DNA of 64,000 nucleotides from assembly GCA_029168955.1 (NCBI GenBank), contig JAPDOI010000215.1:438001-502000 (forward strand), in the 5' to 3' direction. This document shows, piece by piece, positions 46,601-50,237 of this stretch; position 1 is the stretch's first letter, and each line of letters opens with the position of its first letter. The position numbers and the translations under genes were made by a program. The notes under the pieces were generated by a model, which saw nothing but the letters and a program-made list of their open reading frames with translations, did not search any database and was not told the DNA's origin. This stretch comes from Aplectana chamaeleonis (taxonomy: Eukaryota; Nematoda; Chromadorea; Rhabditida; Cosmocercidae).

Positions 46601-49488
46601 ACCAATCCTGTGGGTACAAAAGGCGGCTCGTCTCGTGTAGACGGATAGTTGGCCTTTCGAGGCCACGCTAGAGAGGTGGCCTCGGGTCACTCTCAGCAAG
46701 ACAATTTTTGGCGGCTGAGGGGATCCCCCATGGCCCGCGGTGGGGAAGGCTTCCTCAATGCGGACCATTCTGGGATGGTATCCTTGTTGCGGCCTGTGGC
46801 AGGATTACGCTTCTGGCCCACAGGCTGTAATAAGTACCTTATCCTCTTGAGAGGCTTAATCCTCTCTAGAAGAGGCGCAAATGAAAAAAAATGCAGTTAG
46901 GAAAATTTCGAGAATCGCCCGGACAGGGACCGTAGTGCCAGTTGGGACCGAAGATCACTCCAAGCGAGACTGCTGTCGCCCGGAGAGCGGCTGCTGTCGC
47001 CCGAGTAGATAGCTAATTTTCGCTCGGAGCGGAGAGACAGCGTCGCTCGAGTCGCTCTCCGGTCCCGCTCCGAGCAATGATTTGTCTGAGTTGCTGCGGG
47101 TGTGGTCCCGCCAGAACCTTTTTACCGTCTAAGATGGAGGCTGAGCACCGCTACAGTATATGGACACACTTTCTCAGGTGTGGTCCCGCCGGAAGTCGGC
47201 AATTTTGAAATTAGGAGCCAAAAGAGCAATGATATTTGAGTCCAGCGTTATCGATTCACCCTTTAAACAATATTTCATCGTCTCAGAGTAACGCCGAAGA
47301 CCGATAAACTTACAGCGGGACTATAGATCCCACAAGAAGTCGACAATTTTGAAAACTAGGAGTCACGAGAGTAGGCTCTGTTCAATAGTTTTGTGGCCGG
47401 TATGCCAGCAAATCTCTCCGAGGACGGTGTAGTTGGCAAGCAATATGCTGGTGACTTCATGTTTTATTGTCGAATCAACTCACTCAGGGGTGGTAACAAA
47501 ATCACCTCACAAAAGCTACCTTCAGCACCTCACAAAACCATTCACCTGTCTTTGGGTAATTCTTAGATTAATATCAGCTACGTCGTGGAAAATCAAGTTA
47601 TTGGCTAAGTGAAGGCTGTCAACGATCTTAGTTTCTTATACAACCACAAAAAGGATTTTTCCAATACATATTGTAAGCATCCAAAGTAAGGCATATCTCC
47701 AAATTTATCGTTTATTCAAGGCCCTCTCTACAAACAATGTCACTACCCTATTGAAGACCCAACAAAGTTCATGTTAGACCAATTTTGGAGTGTGGGAATA
47801 CCGTTTTCAATCCATGCAGATGAAAATATATCGATAGTGTGTAAAATTGCCAAATATCTTCACCCGGAAATCATACATCAGGAGGGGTTGGATAGTGTAC
47901 AGTCGAATCTCCGAATCCAAGACAACTAATAGTATGTTCAATTTCTTTCCACTTGAATCCAGAAGGAAGCTGTTTGATGTGTACATGGTGTACAAGCTTT
48001 TGAATTTCAAAGTGAAAATTAATTTCTCACAATTCCTAAAGCTCTTTCGATCAAGTAAAAGAGGACCTCGCTCAAAAATGAGCATATTCAAACTAAAAAC
48101 TAGCAATACCGCACATTCATTTTTCATCAGGGCCGCTTCGGCCTACAACGCGCTTATGAACTCATTTTCCGAGACAGTGGAGTTTTCAAGCTGTAAGCGT
48201 TTCGCTAAAATCGTGCTTCCCAACTATGCAGTTTCCTGAATTGTCTGGACTAACTTTCTCGGACACTTACTCTTACTGGGTGATGGTCGTAAAGTATTCC
48301 GGGAGAGGGTCTCTCTACACACGGAGGGAGGAGCACGGACGAGATTCATTGCTGACGCAACGCGCGCGGCGGAACTTTTTGTCCTATTACCCCATCACTG
48401 GAGCGCGCTTGCCACAAGCTCACGAGATTTCCCGGGGTTTTTCATATTTTTATTCATTCTCACATGACTTTTCTTTATGTTCCTGAGTTGTTCCTCTCAT
48501 CATCTTACCCTGGACACTCATTTCAATAACTCTTGTTTGTTTTTGTGCCGCTGTACCGCTTGGTATTTATAGAAAATGTAATATGGTGTTAAAGATCGAG
48601 CACCATTTTAGATGTAGTGGTGGGATCGTTGCCGCCGTAAACCAGTTTGGCTCTGGATTATGAAACATAGAGAAATAGTCATATGAGAGTCAATAAACAC
48701 ATGAAATCTTGCGAGATTATGGCAAGCGCGCTCCAGTGATGGGGTAATCAGATAAAAAAATTCCACCGCGCGCGTCGCGTCAGCATGAAATCTCGTTCGT
48801 GCTCCTCCCTCCGTGTGTAGAGAGACCCTGTCCCAAGTATTAAGTATTCCTTCCCCAGGAAACGGGGGAGGAGCGAAGCGCGTGACTGGGTGCAACTCGG
48901 GGCTGCCCCATGTTACGTTCCATCACGCGCTTCGCTCCTCCCCCATTTCCCAGGGGAGGAATACATTACGTACATCACCCGCTCTTTTGTATGTTTTGCT
49001 TTATGATAAATCCCGTTATTGCTTTTACACGACAGTCTTAAGCATCGTAATAGATCTTGTCAAATCAAATAGGTGTTATGAAACGCACTTTACCATCAGA
49101 TAACCTTCCATTTTTGGAGTAAAATATATTTTTATATAGAATATTTTGGATTCGGCACTTTTTTTATGTCGGATTGCTTTTTGGGTTGACTAGCGTTTTC
49201 CGACCTACAGTCGTCTCGATTTCCGGATAGATATTGAGCCGATTATCAGAATGGGATTTGATGAGCTGGAGTGAATAGAATGGAAGGCCTCAGTTGGTTA
49301 GGGCAAGCTGCGCACCGTCATGAAATGGACAACATATATAAGAGAATTCTGAGCTATTTCCTCTCATGCCTAACATGCAATTTGCAGGCGATGACGTCAG
49401 AGACGCATTGAGTCAGTTCGATTACCTCAACGACTATGAAAACTCCAGTTTACGTGGCCGTGAACGTGAAGTCTCTTACCACTTCTAG
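4574..49488 (+). CDS. Formin-type GBD/FH3-domain protein with disordered Ser-rich tail (15 exons found, 5' end missing)
   Basis: Exons: 4574-4655, 8375-8549, about 14967-15137, 15160-15210, 19383-19484, 19665-19817, 27682-27771, 31996-32179, 39949-40060, 40104-40226, 40771-40797, 43415-43607, 43667-43740, 43956-44053 and 49388-49488. All introns are GT-AG and every junction keeps phase, giving roughly 575 residues. The first six exons match the order of the formin GBD/FH3 (armadillo) fold: a QEF...NGVELL helix pair, then CIECIKILLEKS, SGLDAVLLSV, YALEVLLLLLDQPQGF and ARFSMFVAQLKHGL. In formins this half binds Rho-family GTPases and an autoinhibitory tail in the cytoplasm. The rest is rich in Ser, Arg and Pro and ends in -VSYHF. 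No FH1 or FH2 is seen. The first exon starts in phase 1, so more 5' exons must exist. FH3 exons may also be missing between 19817 and 27682. Gene existence is well supported; the formin assignment rests on recalled family patterns. Confidence 0.72.
5327..5700. mobile_element. CG-rich palindromic MITE (AACGCCAGCGC family)
   Basis: Arms 5327-5397 and 5631-5700 are near-perfect inverted copies of about 70 bp, starting CTCCTAG(G)GCGCTATTCATA and containing GCACGCGCGTGC. The internal 230 bp is CG-rich with further partial palindromes. There is no protein. Confidence 0.8.
6433..7216. mobile_element. TIR element, CTCTGCAGAGTTGCA family
   Basis: The left end is AGGGCTCTGCAGAGTTGCA and the right end is TGCAACTCTGCAGAGCCCT, flanked by TAT on both sides. 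The 784-bp interior has a G run at about 6492-6504 and no recognised protein. A shorter relative is at 35588-35864. Confidence 0.7.
7412..7748. mobile_element. Degenerate CG-rich palindromic MITE (relative of 5.3 kb)
   Basis: The left end GCTATTCACACTCCTCAGAGC and the right end CGTTGAAGTGTGTGAACAGC are inverted and imperfect, and resemble the 5327-5700 arms with extra substitutions. Confidence 0.5.
8043..8192 (+). repeat. Direct repeat of about 42 bp, two copies
   Basis: TGCCTATAAGGGAAACCCTT followed by GGCTACTMCCCGTTTTGACYCGC occurs at about 8042 and again at about 8150, 108 bp apart. It lies just upstream of exon 2 (8375). Confidence 0.6.
8375..8549 (+). CDS. Exon 2 seen (GBD/FH3)
   Basis: The acceptor is accttctag and the donor is GCG|gtgagt. 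Phase is 2 in and 0 out. It encodes CQEFISRPLNGVELLSKVM, which fits the formin W-x-QEF...GL-x-LL helix pair. A basic Ser/Asn-rich loop ending NRKRKAA follows, where formins vary in length. Confidence 0.68.
8550..9466. other. Intron with repeat copy and an Ala/Gly-rich frame
   Basis: Bases 8793-8862 match the repeat at 29-112. On the minus strand about 9079-9280 is open for about 65 codons, rich in Gly and Ala and ending with a hydrophobic run (VVSLVFLLKY) and a stop. Splice support is poor, so it is not called a gene. Confidence 0.3.
9467..10719. mobile_element. TIR element of 1.25 kb (TTTAACACTTAAGAGACCGC ends)
   Basis: The left end TTTAACACTTAAGAGACCGC is matched by GCGGTCTCTTAAGTGTTAAA at the right. 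A 26-bp motif, GTGGGTGCGCAGTGTGGACA followed by CGCGGT, is repeated directly near both ends (about 9543 and 10680). No transposase was recognised. Confidence 0.7.
10728..10800 (+). repeat. tRNA-like segment (probable SINE head)
   Basis: An A-box-like TTGGTCCAAGGCAGCGG and a B-box GGTTTGATCCC are correctly spaced. The cloverleaf is imperfect, so a tRNA-derived SINE is more likely than a working tRNA. Confidence 0.45.
10892..11302. mobile_element. TATAGTTGTAC-ended element filled with CGAACGAA array
   Basis: TIRs TATAGTTGTAC and GTACAACTATA enclose about 390 bp of degenerate palindromic CGAACGAAATTTCG units. The open frames on both strands come from this low-complexity composition. Confidence 0.7.
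11360..11700 (+). pseudogene. Possible LINE 3'-end fragment
   Basis: AGAGTTGTGTGGGCCAACTTA matches the segment after the LINE frame at 25096 (gagttgtacgggctaactt) and 48238 (attgtctggactaactt). The remainder is not recognised. Confidence 0.35.
11751..12036. mobile_element. TATAGTTGTG-ended element filled with GAATGAATATATTCGA array
   Basis: A left TIR-like TATAGTTGTG is followed by tandem units of about 62 bp containing AACGAATGAATGAATATATT and CGACTTCAAA. The right end is degenerate (TAACTACGGCC). Confidence 0.55.
12037..13463. other. Intron, mostly unrecognised
   Basis: Isolated ends of CG-rich MITEs occur at 12232-12275 (GCGCTATTTATACAACGCCA) and about 12275-12300. The rest has only short frames without splice support. 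Confidence 0.35.
13464..13768. mobile_element. Element filled with TCGAATAAT array
   Basis: The right end GCACAACTATA matches the TATAGTTGTGC TIR family and the left end is degenerate. The interior has four or five units of about 60 bp with GATAGTCGATTTCGAATAAT. Confidence 0.6.
13938..14055. repeat. Short inverted repeat (GAACCTCATATTCGTGTT)
   Basis: GAACCTCATATTCGTGTTC at the left pairs with GAACACGAATATGAGGTTC at the right, and there is an inner GGCGAAGTTTGGG/CCCAAACTTCGCC hairpin. Related decayed copies occur near 23.8, 31.1-31.6 and 44.5-44.9 kb. Confidence 0.65.
14115..14596. mobile_element. TTAA MITE, GGCACAGTCCAAYCTC family
   Basis: TTAAAGGCACAGTCCAATCTCAG at the left is mirrored by CTGAGGTTGGACTCTGTCTTTAA. 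Length is 482 bp, noncoding. Sister copies lie at 17942-18426 and 27904-28419. Confidence 0.75.
14967..15137 (+). CDS. Exon 3 seen (FH3; left edge uncertain)
   Basis: The frame opens after a TGA at about 14950, with ATGs at 14967 and 15006. A true acceptor could lie anywhere up to about 15000, for example ctcactgag at about 14993, which gives phase 0. It encodes NKWLSRFEFSEQSLIELF, an amphipathic helix. The donor is GCT|gtgagt in phase 0. Confidence 0.55.
15160..15210 (+). CDS. Exon 4 seen (FH3)
   Basis: The acceptor is tgtttttccag and the donor is TCG|gtaagg. Phase is 0 at both ends and it has 17 codons (ADCIECIKILLEKS). It matches the C..CL..L... helix that opens the formin FH3 core. The gap from the previous exon would be only 22 nt, which is very short for an intron. 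Confidence 0.65.
15385..15527. mobile_element. Small MITE with TAAGGGGTCGTTTATAC ends
   Basis: CTAAGGGGTCGTTTATAC and GTATAAACGACCCCTTAG-like ends enclose about 140 bp with a CGGCG-rich inner palindrome. Confidence 0.7.
15563..15834. mobile_element. Two abutting small MITEs with AGGCCTTA and ATAATCCCGGCC ends
   Basis: TTAGGCCTGTTTTGC pairs with GAAAGAGGCCTTA (15563-15706), and GCCTTATGGCGGGATCATAATG pairs with GTATAATCCCGGCCCTAAG (about 15697-15834). The same type recurs at 31786-31893. The 180-codon frame crossing this area is a by-product. Confidence 0.55.
16340..16622. mobile_element. MITE, TACTGTGCTTATCTGG family
   Basis: TACTGTGCTTATCTGG and CCAGATAAGCACAGTA form the ends. The arms continue through CCGGTCCGCAATTGCGTC and GCGGCCGC. 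Other copies are at 25968, 37376 and 40567, with a right end only at about 30940-30982. Confidence 0.8.
17513..17941. other. Possible Tc1-like remnant
   Basis: CAGTTCCAGCCAAAAGTGTGTCGGCGCCCC resembles the start of Tc1-type TIRs. Broken frames downstream include a short basic stretch (RRLEWQGRARH). No DDE motif and no matching right end were found. Confidence 0.25.
17942..18426. mobile_element. TTAA MITE, GGCACAGTCCAAYCTC family
   Basis: The ends are TTAAAGGCACAGTCCAACC and GCTTGGACTGTGCCTTTAA. Its right TTAA (18423-18426) is also the left TTAA of the next element. Confidence 0.75.
18423..19252. mobile_element. TTAA element, GGCAGTGTTCACGAT family (830 bp)
   Basis: The left end is TTAAGGCGGAGTTCACGATGG and the right end is TTTATCGGGAACCCTGCCTTTAA. 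The first 415 bp is the reverse complement of 2865-3318. The minus-strand frame 18444-18728 aligns with the 3012-3245 frame over 77 residues without gaps. Confidence 0.65.
19383..19484 (+). CDS. Exon 5 seen (FH3 core)
   Basis: The acceptor is ctctgtctag and the donor is GAG|gtaagt. Phase is 0 at both ends and it has 34 codons. It reads ENAWRRFLDSISGLDAVLLS and continues to CYALE. It joins the neighbouring exons without a gap when compared with the formin armadillo pattern. Confidence 0.78.
19665..19817 (+). CDS. Exon 6 seen (FH3 core)
   Basis: The acceptor is ctttttttcag and the donor is CAG|gtgaga. Phase is 0 at both ends and it has 51 codons. It contains LLLLLDQPQGFAILMRALTA and then ARFSMFVAQLKHGLHTNKL. 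The RF..F...L..G pattern is typical of formin FH3 domains. This is the strongest single exon in the window. Confidence 0.82.
20002..20512. mobile_element. TTAA MITE, GGCAGTGTTCACGAT family
   Basis: The left end is TTAAAGGCAGTGTCCACGATAA and the right end is degenerate (CATCGCGAAAATTCCTAAGG). The interior matches the reverse complement of 20715-21168, so the two copies lie head to head. Confidence 0.6.
20715..21168. mobile_element. TTAA MITE, GGCAGTGTTCACGAT family
   Basis: TTAAAGGCAGTGTTCACGATGA at the left is mirrored by TTTATCGTGAACACTGCCTTTAA. The right TTAA is shared with the next element. Confidence 0.75.
21165..21660. mobile_element. TTAA MITE, GGCACAGWACACCCTCAGAT subfamily
   Basis: TTAAAGGCACAGAACACCCTC pairs with AGGGTGTTCTGTGCCTTTAA. 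A close copy is at 63381-63844. Confidence 0.75.
21661..21800 (+). pseudogene. LINE fragment
   Basis: The sequence encodes VYTLLNFGVKIGFSQFFKIL-like residues, which match the segment VYKLLNFKVKINFSQFLKLF in the LINE fragment at 47690-48270. It is a short internal piece. Confidence 0.45.
21812..22932 (+). pseudogene. Mariner transposon with inactivated transposase
   Basis: The element starts TTAGGTGGACCGG and ends GGCAACCTAG, flanked by TA on both sides (21810-21811 and 22933-22934). Broken frames show mariner landmarks: an N-terminal helix-turn-helix ending CQRWFSKFES and SDRSGRPST, then ILQHGNARPH, where the catalytic Asp of HDNARPH is Gly, and in another frame LPHPPYSPDVALSDFH with the third acidic residue. 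Several stops and frameshifts separate them, so it cannot encode an active enzyme. Length of 1.12 kb is slightly below the usual 1.25-1.3 kb. Confidence 0.8.
22933..24877. other. Intron, mostly unrecognised; one perfect hairpin
   Basis: CAACAACTTACGGAAG/CTTCCGTAAGTTGTTG forms a near-loopless hairpin at about 24705-24738. A frame at about 23220-23320 (ISNYIETIGNTVLLD...) has an acceptor and a gtgaac donor but does not fit the phase of neighbouring exons. AT-rich sequence fills the rest. Confidence 0.35.
24878..25198 (+). pseudogene. LINE 3'-end fragment, interrupted by a hAT-type element
   Basis: The tail GTTGTACGGGCTAACTTTCG is shared with the LINE fragments at 11.37 and 48.24 kb. The sequence resumes at 26292 (TTATGCATCGTAATAAATCA) after the insertion at 25199-26291. 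Confidence 0.55.
25199..26291. mobile_element. hAT-type nonautonomous element with TTTACCG arrays
   Basis: TIRs are CAGGGGTGTGC and GCACACCCCTG. A perfect 8-bp duplication TTATGCAT (25191-25198 and 26292-26299) splits a LINE tail. Both subterminal zones (about 25213-25330 and 26190-26280) are packed with TTTACCG/CGGTAAA units. A TACTGT MITE (25968-26166) is nested inside. No transposase is present. Confidence 0.85.
25968..26166. mobile_element. MITE, TACTGT family (nested)
   Basis: TACTGTCGTTCTCTGGGC and GCTCAGAGAACGATAGTA form the ends, with CCGGTCCGCA/TGCGGACCGG and GCATCATGCGAC/GTCGCATGATGC inner arms. Confidence 0.75.
26787..27093. mobile_element. TATAGTTGTAC-ended element filled with ATTCGAA units
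   Basis: The left end is TATAGTTGTAC and the right end is GGCAAAACTATA. The interior has five or six units of about 45 bp with ATTCGAATCTATTCGAAATT and CGGACCTC. Confidence 0.65.
27682..27771 (+). CDS. Exon 7 seen (Ser-rich linker)
   Basis: The acceptor is ctatcaattag and the donor is ACA|gtgagt. It has 30 codons with phase 0 at both ends (KSSRSMEVGSDSIQGDRARH). Phase fits the flanking exons and composition matches the later tail exons. The intron before it is 7.9 kb and may hide more FH3 coding sequence. Confidence 0.58.
27904..28419. mobile_element. TTAA-family MITE, GGCACAGTCCAAYCTC (worn ends)
   Basis: GGCACAGTCCAACCTCAGAACG pairs with GAGCTTGGGCTGTGCCTTCA. The terminal TTAA is mutated on both sides. 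Internal sequence parallels 17942-18426. Confidence 0.65.
28420..29477. other. Intron, nothing recognised
   Basis: AT-rich sequence with short frames only and no clear repeat ends or splice pairs. Confidence 0.35.
29478..30877. mobile_element. hAT-type element with GAAAACAG arrays (1.4 kb, intact reference copy)
   Basis: TIR CAGGGATGTGCGG pairs with CCGCACAACCCTA. The flanking 8 bp (gtcgggac and gccgggaa) match at six positions. The subterminal zones carry repeated CAGAAAACAG/CTGTTTTCTG-like units. The interior includes a CG palindrome (29917-29990) and a minus-strand tRNA-like segment (30535-30605) with a good B-box. A second copy, 50238-61722, aligns over its whole length and is split by three insertions. 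Confidence 0.75.
30878..31785. other. Intron with fragments of two repeat families
   Basis: A right end of the TACTGT family sits at about 30940-30982. Decayed units of the ATTCGTGTTCAGCAC family (also 13938-14055) lie at 31140-31610. Confidence 0.45.
31786..31893. mobile_element. Small MITE with TAAGGCCGGG ends
   Basis: TAAGGCCGGGTTCAT and ATGATCCCGGCCTAA are inverted, with CGAT/ATCG-rich internal arms. It ends about 100 bp upstream of exon 8. Confidence 0.65.
31996..32179 (+). CDS. Exon 8 seen (Ser/Arg-rich tail)
   Basis: The acceptor is aaatttttcag and the donor is TCGG|gtaagt. Phase is 0 in and 1 out, with 61 codons rich in Ser, Arg, Gly and Tyr (for example GSGGRSSAPGYY). No domain is recognised and it is probably disordered. 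Confidence 0.72.
32637..34627. mobile_element. 2-kb element with about 480-bp terminal inverted repeats
   Basis: Arms 32637 to about 33115 and about 34150-34627 are inverted copies (CAAGGGAAGTATAAGAAGCG at the left), flanked by TAA on both sides. Each arm contains a tRNA-like block with a perfect B-box (GGGTTCGAATCTCCCC). The centre holds broken frames, including one at 33909-34115 with CEEIGCQGP...RCSYCGMCFCLMHF, a Cys/His pattern that could bind zinc. A smaller palindromic MITE is nested at 33572-33868. It may be the shell of a PIF/Harbinger-like or other DNA transposon, suggested only by the 3-bp TAA duplication. Confidence 0.65.
33572..33868. mobile_element. Nested palindromic MITE (CAATACCCGCACTAATTT ends)
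   Basis: The ends ACAATACCCGCACTAATTT and AAATTAGTGCGGGTATTGTA are inverted. Inner arms include AAAGTCGCG/CGCGACTTT and GGGGCATATTTGGAA/TTCCAAATATGCCCC. Confidence 0.75.
35588..35864. mobile_element. MITE, GTCTGCAGGGTTSAA family
   Basis: AAGGAGTCTGCAGAGTTGAA pairs with TTGAACCCTGCAGACCCCTT. The interior is a CGTCGCCG-rich palindrome. It abuts a GGCAGTGTTCACGAT-family right end (35574-35588). Confidence 0.65.
35865..37375. other. GC-rich island of unknown nature
   Basis: Bases about 36000-37010 are clearly more GC-rich than the surroundings, with a G run at 36850-36858 and a perfect hairpin AGAGGCGGCGC/GCGCCGCCTCT at about 36891-36918. Short frames on both strands match nothing recognised. 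It could be the 5' untranslated region of a retroelement. Confidence 0.35.
37376..37659. mobile_element. MITE, TACTGTGCTTATCTGG family
   Basis: The ends are TACTGTGCTTATCTGGGTC and CACCCAGATAAGCATAGTA. It is near-identical in layout to 16340-16622, including the GCGGCCGC arms. Confidence 0.8.
37660..38896. other. Intron with a hAT-type right end
   Basis: Near 37926-37951 the sequence AATTTCGCACAACCCTG matches the right TIR of the 29478 element, but no left partner was found. The remainder is CGAGC-rich and then AT-rich, without a gene. Confidence 0.35.
38897..39355. mobile_element. CG-rich multi-hairpin MITE
   Basis: Outer arms TTAGGCATCTTYCATAGTCC and GGACTATGAAAGATGCCTTA are inverted. Inside, three further blocks repeat CACGCGCGTGCCGCGC joined by ACTATGAAA, so several hairpins are nested. 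Length is 459 bp, noncoding. Confidence 0.75.
39949..40060 (+). CDS. Exon 9 seen (Ser/Arg-rich tail)
   Basis: The donor is GAGAG|gtacgt. The acceptor is weak (acttgaag, or aag 3 nt later), but the required phase 1 entry fits only there. It encodes SYSPPSLTRSSYTADRRTTG and ends with MVTSE. RRAKSES is a possible basophilic kinase site. Confidence 0.62.
40104..40226 (+). CDS. Exon 10 seen (tail)
   Basis: The acceptor is aaattctttctag and the donor is AAGAG|gtacgt. Phase is 2 in and 2 out, and only this frame is open. It contains FKFRIRDSDSLPRGLKRF. The upstream intron is 43 nt, normal for nematodes. Confidence 0.7.
40567..41193. mobile_element. TACTGT-family element with widely separated arms
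   Basis: TACTGTCGTTCTCAGGGC at the left and CCCCGAGAACGACAGTA at the right match the 25968 copy. Micro-exon 40771-40797 lies between the arms, so either the arms belong to one element that spans an exon or they are two fragments. A C run occupies about 40901-40917. Confidence 0.5.
40771..40797 (+). CDS. Exon 11 seen (27-nt micro-exon)
   Basis: The acceptor is ttttcttcccag and the donor is AGCGG|gtatga. Phase is 2 at both ends, so the exon adds nine residues (CPRNVFGSG with its borrowed base) and could be skipped without a frameshift. That makes it a candidate for alternative splicing. Confidence 0.5.
41194..42259. other. Intron, nothing recognised
   Basis: Short frames only. No TIR pair or splice-supported exon was identified. 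Confidence 0.35.
42260..42870 (+). mobile_element. Promoter-like repeat segment related to the 45.0-kb family
   Basis: TATAAAAGGCGCCTCACCTC (TATA at 42483-42489) and a following cgacttcgagtcactgtcag match the TATA and leader of the elements at 44985 and 46366. Downstream, three TGACGTCA sites lie exactly 22 bp apart (42612, 42634, 42656), then three 21-bp GGGGGCTTCARGGCAGT units (42689-42751). No clear terminal repeats. Confidence 0.5.
43415..43607 (+). CDS. Exon 12 seen (Pro/Ser-rich tail)
   Basis: The acceptor is catgctttag and the donor is AGACAG|gtagga. Phase is 2 in and 0 out, with 64 codons. It contains ARYANPISPRAHFAEPPIVE and later ITPESPSRQ, both proline-directed phosphosite-like stretches. 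Confidence 0.7.
43667..43740 (+). CDS. Exon 13 seen (Ser/Pro-rich tail)
   Basis: The acceptor is gtcacgttcag and the donor is TCAAG|gtcagt. Phase is 0 in and 2 out. It contains RSQSPLRLMSPSPTSRP, with several SP motifs. A 59-nt intron separates it from the previous exon. Confidence 0.7.
43956..44053 (+). CDS. Exon 14 seen (tail)
   Basis: The acceptor is tgcatttcag and the donor is ATCG|gtaagc. Phase is 2 in and 1 out. It encodes ETRTSSRAAKVRSPSINGG. The preceding 215-nt intron shows no repeat. Confidence 0.7.
44054..44984. other. Last intron, first part
   Basis: Decayed units of the ATTCGTGTTCAGCAC repeat occur at 44450-44960. A frame at 44180-44370 is open but has no splice pair in the required phase. 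Confidence 0.35.
45234..45240 (+). promoter_or_regulatory. TATA box of element copy 1
   Basis: TATAAAA sits 7 bp after the inverted repeat and about 113 bp before the ATG at 45353. Copy 2 has TACAAAA at the same place, and the 42.3-kb relative has TATAAAA. Confidence 0.5.
45353..45523 (+). CDS. 56-codon ORF in promoter-bearing element, copy 1
   Basis: The start context is ATCCACCATGG, a strong eukaryotic initiation context. The product is 56 residues, starting MARGGEGFLIADYAGMVSLL, with a hydrophobic middle (YLILLTGLILS) and a Lys/Asn-rich end. Copy 2 has the same length and no indels. The pair differ at 14 amino-acid codons but only 2 silent ones, which does not suggest purifying selection. 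No family is recognised. It may be the first exon of a lost larger gene, or a chance frame. Confidence 0.35.
   Translation: MARGGEGFLIADYAGMVSLLRPVAGLTSSPTGCDRYLILLTGLILSRRGGNKKNSN
45714..46365. other. Stretch between the two promoter-bearing elements
   Basis: A minus-strand frame of 160 codons (45771-46253) has no recognisable motif. A C run is at about 45926-45938. No splice-supported exon was found. Confidence 0.3.
46366..47090 (+). mobile_element. Promoter-bearing TIR element, copy 2 (725 bp)
   Basis: The ends TTCAGACAAACCATCGCTCG and GATTTGTCTGAG are worn versions of copy 1. TGACGTCA (46411-46418) and the 24-nt inverted repeat (slightly imperfect) are kept. The TATA is altered to TACAAAA (46615-46621). 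It lies in the same orientation 1.4 kb downstream of copy 1. Confidence 0.7.
46730..46900 (+). CDS. 56-codon ORF in promoter-bearing element, copy 2
   Basis: Its start, stop and length match the copy 1 ORF, and 42 of 56 residues are identical. The start context is ATCCCCCATGG. The changes are mostly amino-acid altering, so function is not supported by this pair alone. Confidence 0.3.
   Translation: MARGGEGFLNADHSGMVSLLRPVAGLRFWPTGCNKYLILLRGLILSRRGANEKKCS
47091..47689. other. Intron, nothing recognised
   Basis: Partly repeated motif GTGTGGTCCCGCCGGAAGTC (47176 and nearby) suggests a decayed repeat. No coding signal. Confidence 0.3.
47690..48275 (+). pseudogene. LINE (CR1/jockey-like) reverse transcriptase C-terminal fragment
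   Basis: A broken frame shows VHVRPILECGNTVFNPC, the conserved YVRPxLEY-xxx-VWxP element of LINE RTs. An intact 130-codon frame (47847-48239) follows with LESRRKLFDVYMVYKLL and a terminal region. It is 5'-truncated and interrupted after 48283 by an inverted-repeat insertion. Its tail resumes near 48965 and ends with CATCGTAATAGATCTTGTCA at about 49043-49062. Confidence 0.7.
48283..48962. mobile_element. Inverted-repeat insertion in LINE tail
   Basis: Arms 48292-48486 and about 48660-48845 are inverted (GGGTCTCTCTACACACGGAG). Next to the right arm is a second palindrome, CCAGGAAACGGGGGAGGAGC... with its mirror ...GCTCCTCCCCCATTTCCCAGG (48852-48960). Confidence 0.6.
49388..49488 (+). CDS. Exon 15 seen (terminal exon with stop)
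   Basis: The acceptor is gcaatttgcag. Phase 1 entry matches exon 14 exactly. It encodes DDVRDALSQFDYLNDYENSS, then LRGREREVSYHF and TAG at 49486-49488. The C-terminal Y-x-F fits a class II PDZ-ligand pattern (hydrophobic-x-hydrophobic). An AATAAA at 49655-49660 could be the poly(A) signal. The 5.3-kb intron before it holds two promoter-bearing elements and a LINE fragment. Confidence 0.68.
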
Positions 49489-50237
49489 AGAATCATCAAA
49501 GCAACCCACATTCAATACTGGAAGAAGTTCATGGATTTCAATTGGAGAGTTCTGCTAACTTTGTTGATTTTCTCGTATTCCGGAAAGTGTCTGTTCCTTT
49601 TCTTTGCTGAATTCTCACAGCGTAAGTTTTTACAGCGTCCAACGACGTGAGCAAAATAAAGGACATCACGATGATGTTCTATCAGCTTTTGAAAAGAAAA
49701 CTATTTGTGGTTCCAGCCAGGGAAACTGTTTGTGATCCCGTCGAAGACCCTGTTTTCACTGAGTCTGAGCTCGAAATTTTCACTGTCATTACGCTTATGC
49801 GTAGTCAATGCAGATCCATTCACCAATCACTGGACAGTCGGTAGCGGGTTGTTTGGCACCGTTTCGTCACCATATGCATAAGCAAACTCATCTTGCTCGT
49901 TAGGCGTAGTGCATACTTCCCGCGAAGGGCGACACGACATCGTGTTTGGGATAGATATCGACAAAAATCAATATGGTTCAACTGCACTGCCGCTGTCGCG
50001 CGTCGCAGCTGGTATGAACTAGGCCTCAGTATCGACCAAAAATCGAAATGCTCGACGTCGCGCGACAATTCACGCGCGTTTGACCCATCAACTTAGTCTA
50101 TTTCCCACTTTTCTCAATGCAAATCCCGAACACTTATGCTCGAACTGGGCCTAGCAGGGTGATTTTGGCCGACGAACACAGATGTGGCGTTTATTTCAAG
50201 TTGTTAAAATTTTACAGTACGTAATCATGATCCGAAT
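49489..50237. other. 3' flank of the FH3 gene
   Basis: AATAAA at 49655-49660 may end the transcript. The rest has short frames only. Confidence 0.4.
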
